Origin: an uncultured Eubacteriales bacterium
Lineage (GTDB): Bacteria; Bacillota; Clostridia; Oscillospirales; Oscillospiraceae
Assembly (NCBI GenBank): GCA_900314485.1
Contig: OMVL01000039.1
Span: forward strand, 1 to 54,328
Length of the DNA: 54,328 bases
Direction: 5' to 3'
Shown here: positions 49,586-54,328 of the stretch, piece after piece
Numbering within the stretch: the stretch's first letter is position 1
Layout of the letters: the number at the start of each line of letters is the position of its first letter
Program-made: the position numbers and the translations under genes
Notes under the pieces: generated by a model
What the model saw: the letters and a program-made list of their open reading frames with translations, nothing else
The model's database searches: none
Told to the model about the DNA's origin: nothing

Positions 49586-50095
49586 ATGAAAAAAATAACT
49601 GCGTTTCTGTTCGTCAGCCTTATGCTCATTCTTTCCGCATGCGGCGGCAATTCTCCGGCACCCGCCGACAACGAGGATGTTTCCGCCCCTGAGTCATCCC
49701 AACAGCAGCCTGCCGAAGTCTCTGAGACAGCGGCGGAAGTTCCGGAGAACTCCGCCGAGACCGTTCTTGACGAAACTGCCTATATCGGAGAATATCTGGA
49801 TTTTGATTACGGCGAGCCCAACCTTGAAATTGCCAAGAGTGAGGAAGGCAAATACGTGGTTCAGATCGGCATTCCGATGCTGACCTCTTTGGACGACGGT
49901 GTCGGAGAGCTCACTGATGAGGGTCTGAAATTCACCGCTACCGATGCAGCGGGCAATCCCATCAGCGGTGTGATTACCCTTGAGGGCGAGACCGCCAGCG
50001 TGACCTTTACAGATTCCACTTGGGAACTTCTGGAAAGCGGCTCTGTCTTCAACTATACCAAATCCTCCGATACACCCAACATCTGGAGCGATTAA
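49586..50095 (+). CDS. Small lipoprotein of unknown function
   Basis: This 169-residue protein has a lipoprotein signal peptide with lipobox LILSACGG (Cys20). A Pro/Glu/Ser-rich linker (about 22-60) follows, then a beta-rich domain of about 105 residues (AYIGEYLDFDYGEPNLEIAK, VVQIGIPMLTSLDDGVG). Exported and membrane-anchored. No family recognised. TTGGAGG lies 10 nt before the ATG. Confidence 0.75.
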   Translation: MKKITAFLFVSLMLILSACGGNSPAPADNEDVSAPESSQQQPAEVSETAAEVPENSAETVLDETAYIGEYLDFDYGEPNLEIAKSEEGKYVVQIGIPMLTSLDDGVGELTDEGLKFTATDAAGNPISGVITLEGETASVTFTDSTWELLESGSVFNYTKSSDTPNIWSD

Positions 50096-50209
50096 GCCCC
50101 TTTTGGAGGGATGCGGCCAGTCCGGGATTGTGATTCACGATATTCCGCATGACGCTTGCAGAGGTTTCATAAGCTGCTTTGTGCCCATCGAATTACATTA
50201 ACACAATGA

Positions 50210-50251
50210 AAAATCCGAACGCATTACAAATTTGTAATACGTTCGGATTTT
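50210..50251. terminator. Long symmetrical bidirectional terminator
   Basis: A 42-nt near-perfect inverted repeat: AAAATCCGAACG-C-ATTACAAA (50210-50230) with TTTGTAAT-A-CGTTCGGATTTT (50231-50251), one internal mismatch. It lies between the lipoprotein and the ABC exporter and can act for both. Confidence 0.9.
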
Positions 50252-50292
50252 CCGCTTTTGGTCCAATGTTGGAAACAAGCTGTGGGACTCGT

Positions 50293-52179
50293 TTATCCCT
50301 GCATCAGCACCTGCTTGGAAAACTGGAGCGTGTAGAGCTGATAATACTGCCCCTTCCGATGGAGCAGCGCCTGATGATCGCCCTGCTCCACAATGACGCC
50401 CTTAGACAGGACAATGATATGATCCGCATGCTGCACGGTAGAGAGCCGGTGGGCCACGATCAGCATGGTGCCAATACTGCGAATGCGGGTGAGGGAGTCC
50501 TGAATGAGCAGCTCTGTCTCTGTGTCGATATTGGCGGTGGCCTCGTCGAGGATGATGACCGAGGGCTTGTGAATGATGGTGCGGGCAAAGCTCAAGAGCT
50601 GCCGCTGTCCGGCGGAGAAGTTGTTGCCCCGCTCCCGGACCGGCTCATCCAGACCGTGATCCAGCTTGCCGATAAAGGAGTCGGCGTTGACGTATCGGCA
50701 GGCCTCCATGACCTCTTCGTCCGAGATGCCCTCCTCCCGGAGGAGAATATTGCTTCGGATGTCGCCGGAGAAGAGGAATACGTCCTGCAACATCTGGCCG
50801 AAGTGCCGGCGGAGGGAGGAGATCTTGATCTTTCGGATGTCGATGCCGTCAATCAAAATCTGTCCCCTCTGAATGTCGTAGTTCCGACAGATGAGGGAGA
50901 GGATCGTGGTCTTGCCCGAGCCGGTGGAGCCCACAAAGGCTACCGTCTGCCGGGGCAGCACGTGGAAGGAGACGCCCTTCAGCACCCACTCGTCCGGGGT
51001 GTAGGCAAACCACACGTCTTTAAACTCAATCTCCCCCCGGATCTCCTCCAGCTCAATGGCGTCCTCCTCGTCTACCACCTGGGGCACGATGTCCAGAATG
51101 GTGAAGATCTTCTCCGCCGAGGCAAAGGAGCGCTGGAGCATGTCAAACTGCTCTGCCAGGGTCTGGATGGGGTCAAAGAAGCGGGAGATGTACATATAGA
51201 AAGTGACAATAACACCGGAGGTCAAGGTCTGACCGAAGATGGTCTGATCCTGAATATATCCCTTACCGCCCATGTAGAACAGGCACATGACAGAGGAAAT
51301 ATAGAGCATATAGACCATAGGGCGGAAGATACCAAAGACGACCATCCGGGCCTGCTTGGCCTTTTTCAGCGTGCGGCTCCGGGCCAGAAAGTCCGCCATC
51401 TTCTGCTCCTCCCGGTTGAAGATCTGGGTGATCTTGATGCCGGAGAGGTTTTCCGAGAGATAGGTGTTCAGATCGGTGGTGGCGTCACTGACCTTCCGAT
51501 GTACCTTTCGGGAGAACCGGCGGAAGATGACGGTAAAGAGCACCACAAATGGCACAAAGCATAGGACCATGAGGGCCAGGGCGTAATTCAAAATGAGCAT
51601 AGCCGCCAGGACGCCGAAGACCACCATGATGTTTTTTGCCAGCGTCACCAGAATGTTGGTGAACATGTAGGAAATGGCGTTGGGGTCGTTGCTCACTCTC
51701 GTCACCAGCTTGCCCACTGGGATATTGTTCAGCTGCTCGTGGGAGAGCTGCTCGATGTGGGTAAACACATCCTGCCGGATGGCGGAGAGGATCTTCTGTC
51801 CTGTGGTCTGGAGGATCATGGCCTGGAGATAGGTACAGATCAGACTGACAATGAGAATGCCCGCATAGACCGCCACCGTGGCAAACAGCTGACTGAGGGC
51901 AAATTTGCCCTTGACCATCTCCTCAATGCGGCCTACAAGCAGGGGAGAGAGGAGGTTGTAGACAATGGAGAAGAGCATCACCACAAAGGCGGCCAGAAAG
52001 CTCTTCCAGTGGGGCTGAGCAAACTGCATGAGACGGCGTATGATCTCACCGTCCGGCATGTTCCGGTCAAAGCCCATGGTGTCCTTCTTGTTCTGCTCCA
52101 TGGCATAGACCACCAGAAAGATGACGGTAAAAACACCGATGATGGCGCCGACAATGAGGACGGGCAGATACTCAGTCAT
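50293..52179 (-). CDS. Heterodimeric ABC exporter subunit (intact half)
   Basis: This 628-residue ABC exporter half has an extra N-terminal helix, a six-helix domain (about 60-350) and a nucleotide-binding domain. The latter has Walker A FVGSTGSGKTT (about 405), signature NFSAGQRQLLSFAR and Walker B SVIILDEATANID. The Glu after Walker B is present, so this is the catalytically competent subunit. It overlaps the upstream subunit gene by 8 nt. Architecture resembles the BmrCD/YheIH multidrug exporters. The partner is damaged, so the complex may not function. Confidence 0.92.
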   Translation of the reverse strand: MTEYLPVLIVGAIIGVFTVIFLVVYAMEQNKKDTMGFDRNMPDGEIIRRLMQFAQPHWKSFLAAFVVMLFSIVYNLLSPLLVGRIEEMVKGKFALSQLFATVAVYAGILIVSLICTYLQAMILQTTGQKILSAIRQDVFTHIEQLSHEQLNNIPVGKLVTRVSNDPNAISYMFTNILVTLAKNIMVVFGVLAAMLILNYALALMVLCFVPFVVLFTVIFRRFSRKVHRKVSDATTDLNTYLSENLSGIKITQIFNREEQKMADFLARSRTLKKAKQARMVVFGIFRPMVYMLYISSVMCLFYMGGKGYIQDQTIFGQTLTSGVIVTFYMYISRFFDPIQTLAEQFDMLQRSFASAEKIFTILDIVPQVVDEEDAIELEEIRGEIEFKDVWFAYTPDEWVLKGVSFHVLPRQTVAFVGSTGSGKTTILSLICRNYDIQRGQILIDGIDIRKIKISSLRRHFGQMLQDVFLFSGDIRSNILLREEGISDEEVMEACRYVNADSFIGKLDHGLDEPVRERGNNFSAGQRQLLSFARTIIHKPSVIILDEATANIDTETELLIQDSLTRIRSIGTMLIVAHRLSTVQHADHIIVLSKGVIVEQGDHQALLHRKGQYYQLYTLQFSKQVLMQG

Positions 52180-53867
52180 GGGAACTCCCTCCTTCCTCCT
52201 CCAGTTTCTGCAGATCTACCATCTTCCGGTAGGCGGCGCAGGTCTCATACAGCTCCTCATGGGTGCCCACAGCGGTCAGTCTGCCCTCGTCCAGAAACAG
52301 CAGCTTGTCCATCCCCCGAATGGTGGAGATGCGGTGGGCGATGAGGATGGTGGTCTTGCCCCGGCGGGTCCCGTGCAGATTGCGCAGGATGTTCTCCTCC
52401 GTCTTGGTGTCCACGGCGGAGACTGAGTCGTCCAGAATGAGGATGGGGGCGTTTTTCATCAGCGCTCTTGCCAGCGAGATGCGCTGCTTCTGACCGCCGG
52501 AGACGGTGACGCCCCGCTCGCCCAGTACAGTGTCATAGCCGTTCCGGAACTCCTGAATATTCCCGTCCACATCCGCCAGTCCGGCAGCCCGGACAATGGC
52601 GTCCCGGTCGTAAGCATCCACACCGAAGGCAATATTATGCTCAATGGTATCCGAGAACAGGTAATTGTCCTGGGGCACATAGGCGCAGCCCTCCCGGAGA
52701 GAGCGGATGGTCACATCGTTGACGTCATGCCCGTCAATGAAGACGGTGCCCTCCGGTACGTTGTAGGTCCGGAGGATCAGGTCTACCAGCGTCGTCTTGC
52801 CGGAGCCGGTCTTGCCCACAAGGCCCACGTTTTCGCCGGGCTCGATGGTAAAGGAGATGTCTTTGAGCACATCATATTCCCCGTCCGGGTAGCGGAAGGT
52901 GAGGTGGCGAAACTCAATGCCGCCGGCGATCTGCTCCAGCGGCTTTGCCCCGGGCCGGTCCTGCACATCCTGCTTTGCGTCCAGAAGCTCCCCGATCCGT
53001 TCCAGCGACGCCTTGCCTCTGGAGGTCATCGCTCTTGTACACCAGGTAGCCGCCGTAGCCGAGAATGATGCAGATGACGCTCTCCACAAAGAGGGTCACC
53101 AGAATACGCAGGAGAACAGAGGCCTTGGTATGGTCAATGTTGGCCTTTTCATTGTCGATGTTCAGCTTACGGAAGGCCATCAGCTCTTTGGCTTCCTTGA
53201 CAAAGGCCTTGATAACGGCGATGCCGGAAAAACTCTCCTGGGAGAAGTCGGACAGCCTGGAAAATGCCTCCTGCCGAATGTCCCATTTCTTCATCATGTA
53301 CCGGCCCACCACTGTGGCGGAGGCCAGCAGAAGGGCGGTGGGGATGAGGGAGAGGAGGGTGAGGATCATGTCCATCTGCCACATCTTGACCACGGCCAGC
53401 GTGCCCATGAGCAGGGCGTCAAAGAACATCATGATGCCCCAGCCGAAGCACTCCTGCACTGTGTCCAGATCGTTGGTGAACAGGCTCATGAGACTGCCCA
53501 CCTTATTTATCTGATAGTACTGCTGGCTGAGATCCTTGGCGTTATCAAACATCCGGCTGCGCAGATCGTTCTCCACCCGGATGGCGGAGCCGAAGAACAT
53601 GATCCGCCACAGAAAACGGCCGAACACAATGGCAAGGATGATCCCAACCATGGGCATACAGATGCGGTCCAGCAGAAAATCCATGTCAAAGGGCGTCTGC
53701 ACCCCTCGAAAGTCCACATAACCCTGATTCATGCCGTTGATGACCATCTGGTACAGATTCGGGATCATCAGCTGCAGCACATCCACAGCCACCAGCGATA
53801 CCAGGCCCAGCAGCAGGAAACCGGCATATTTCCAATAATAGCGATTGATGTGTCTGCCGAAGATCAT
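52172..53867 (-). pseudogene. ABC exporter subunit (partner half), internally deleted and frameshifted
   Basis: The membrane domain reads normally from MIFGRHINRYYWKYAGFLLL to ILGYGGYLVYKS near 53035. The frame then shifts: the correct continuation MTSRGKASLERIGELLDAK is found in another frame. About 30 codons that should hold the fifth and sixth helix region (LVEFIGYF-type) are missing. The nucleotide-binding domain that follows is intact (GLVGKTGSGKTT, VSGGQKQRIS) but has DDSVSAVDT, with Asp where catalytic Glu is usual, the classic degenerate half of a heterodimer. GAAAGGAG precedes the ATG. The break could be real or an assembly artefact. Confidence 0.88.
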
Positions 53868-53937
53868 ATCCGATGCTCCTTTCGGGGATAGTGTGAATAA
53901 AACGGGACCCGGTCAGGCCCCGATTCAGGTGGGAAAA

Positions 53938-53962
53938 GCGAGCCGACAGGACGAAGGCTCGC
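53938..53962 (-). terminator. Terminator-like hairpin in ABC exporter leader
   Basis: On the minus strand GCGAGCC pairs with GGCTCGC around 11 nt and is followed by TTTT. A second weaker hairpin with TTTT follows about 20 nt later. Both lie between promoter and start, which is compatible with ribosome-mediated attenuation as known for bmrCD. Confidence 0.6.
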
Positions 53963-53970
53963 AAATAGAT

Positions 53971-53998
53971 TCTATATCACATACAGGCAAAACGTCAA
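53971..53998 (-). promoter_or_regulatory. Promoter of the ABC exporter operon
   Basis: Minus-strand TTGACG (53993-53998), 16 nt, TATAGA (53971-53976). The transcript would run straight into the leader hairpins. Confidence 0.6.
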
Positions 53999-54090
53999 GA
54001 GAAACCGGGGAAAAATCAGGATTCCTCCCGGTTTTTGCGAAATGTCGGTGCCCTGCGTAATAGAACCCCAAAGGACCATCCCCCCCCTCT

Positions 54091-54328
54091 CCGCGGGCAA
54101 ATTTCCGGGAAGATTGGCGCTGCGGAAGAGGAAACTGTGCCGGAACAGACGCCGGAAGAGGAGCCTGCCCCCTCCGAGCCGGAGGAGCAGCCCGCCGATT
54201 CCCAAGAGGAGCAGGCGCTGCCGGAGAAGCCTGCGGAGGAGCCTGCGGAGGAGCCCGCTGCCCCAGGGGCGGCGGAACAGTCCCAGGAGCCGGATGCGCC
54301 CATAGAGCCGGAGGATGTCCCTCCGCCC
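54091..54328 (+). CDS. Partial Pro/Glu-rich coding stretch at window end
   Basis: One plus-strand frame stays open to the window edge and reads as low-complexity Glu/Pro/Ala repeats (EEETVPEQTPEEEPAPSEPE). This composition is typical of wall-spanning or linker regions of surface proteins, like the tail of the 880-residue protein. No start codon or ribosome site is visible upstream in frame, so the beginning may be lost or the frame may be chance in GC-rich DNA. Confidence 0.3.

Overview
The window looks like the chromosome of an endospore-forming Clostridia member, most likely Oscillospiraceae. It is GC-rich overall. It carries a spoIIA-type sporulation sigma operon and the 3' end of an alpha/beta small acid-soluble spore protein gene. 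Overlapping start/stop codons, A/G-rich ribosome sites and many intrinsic terminators fit that group. The family assignment is inference from protein flavour; no rRNA or tRNA was seen.

Layout: 0-2.8 kb is the edge of an integrated element (transposase scrap, small TnpW-like ORF, large serine recombinase) that ends inside a spore-protein gene. 2.9-4.4 kb is an orphan phage-type lysis cassette (XhlA-like, holin, 35-residue membrane peptide, GH25 lysozyme). 4.5-9.2 kb (minus) is a tightly overlapping operon of a PLP enzyme, a membrane GT2 glycosyltransferase, an ATP-grasp ligase and two half-size EamA/SMR subunits, with xpt last; it looks like an undescribed lipid-linked sugar modification and export pathway. 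9.3-26.4 kb is an accessory region bracketed by the two halves of one broken pdaB-like deacetylase gene. It holds a recombinase relic, a LytTR regulator pair, a complete three-gene Shango-type anti-phage system (TerB protein, ATPase, helicase), a cas3 relic, a second serine recombinase, an 880-residue surface protein, and a sulfur-transfer locus (rhodanese-TusA-DsrE fusion facing a ubiquitin-like carrier, E1 enzyme and JAMM peptidase).

26.5-33.3 kb is an alpha-glucan utilisation locus: two different 4-alpha-glucanotransferases, a GH13 alpha-glycosidase and an MsmX-type ATPase. 33.4-39.1 kb holds a ParB-like/BMP fusion, a phosphoesterase, a PAP2 protein, an orphan DRE-TIM aldolase and a DUF421/DUF4363 pair. 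39.2-43.6 kb is carAB with a leader bearing two terminators. 43.6-54.3 kb carries birA, spoIIAA-spoIIAB-sigF, a HAD phosphatase, a ClC channel, a lipoprotein and a heterodimeric ABC exporter.

A recurrent oddity is small out-of-frame internal deletions in otherwise well-preserved genes (pdaB, carA, the second ABC subunit) and in relics (cas3, recombinase copy). They are either real gene decay or an assembly problem, and this decides how those genes should be read. Several operons have terminator-like hairpins in their leaders (rhodanese fusion, carA, spoIIA, ABC exporter), suggesting widespread attenuation.
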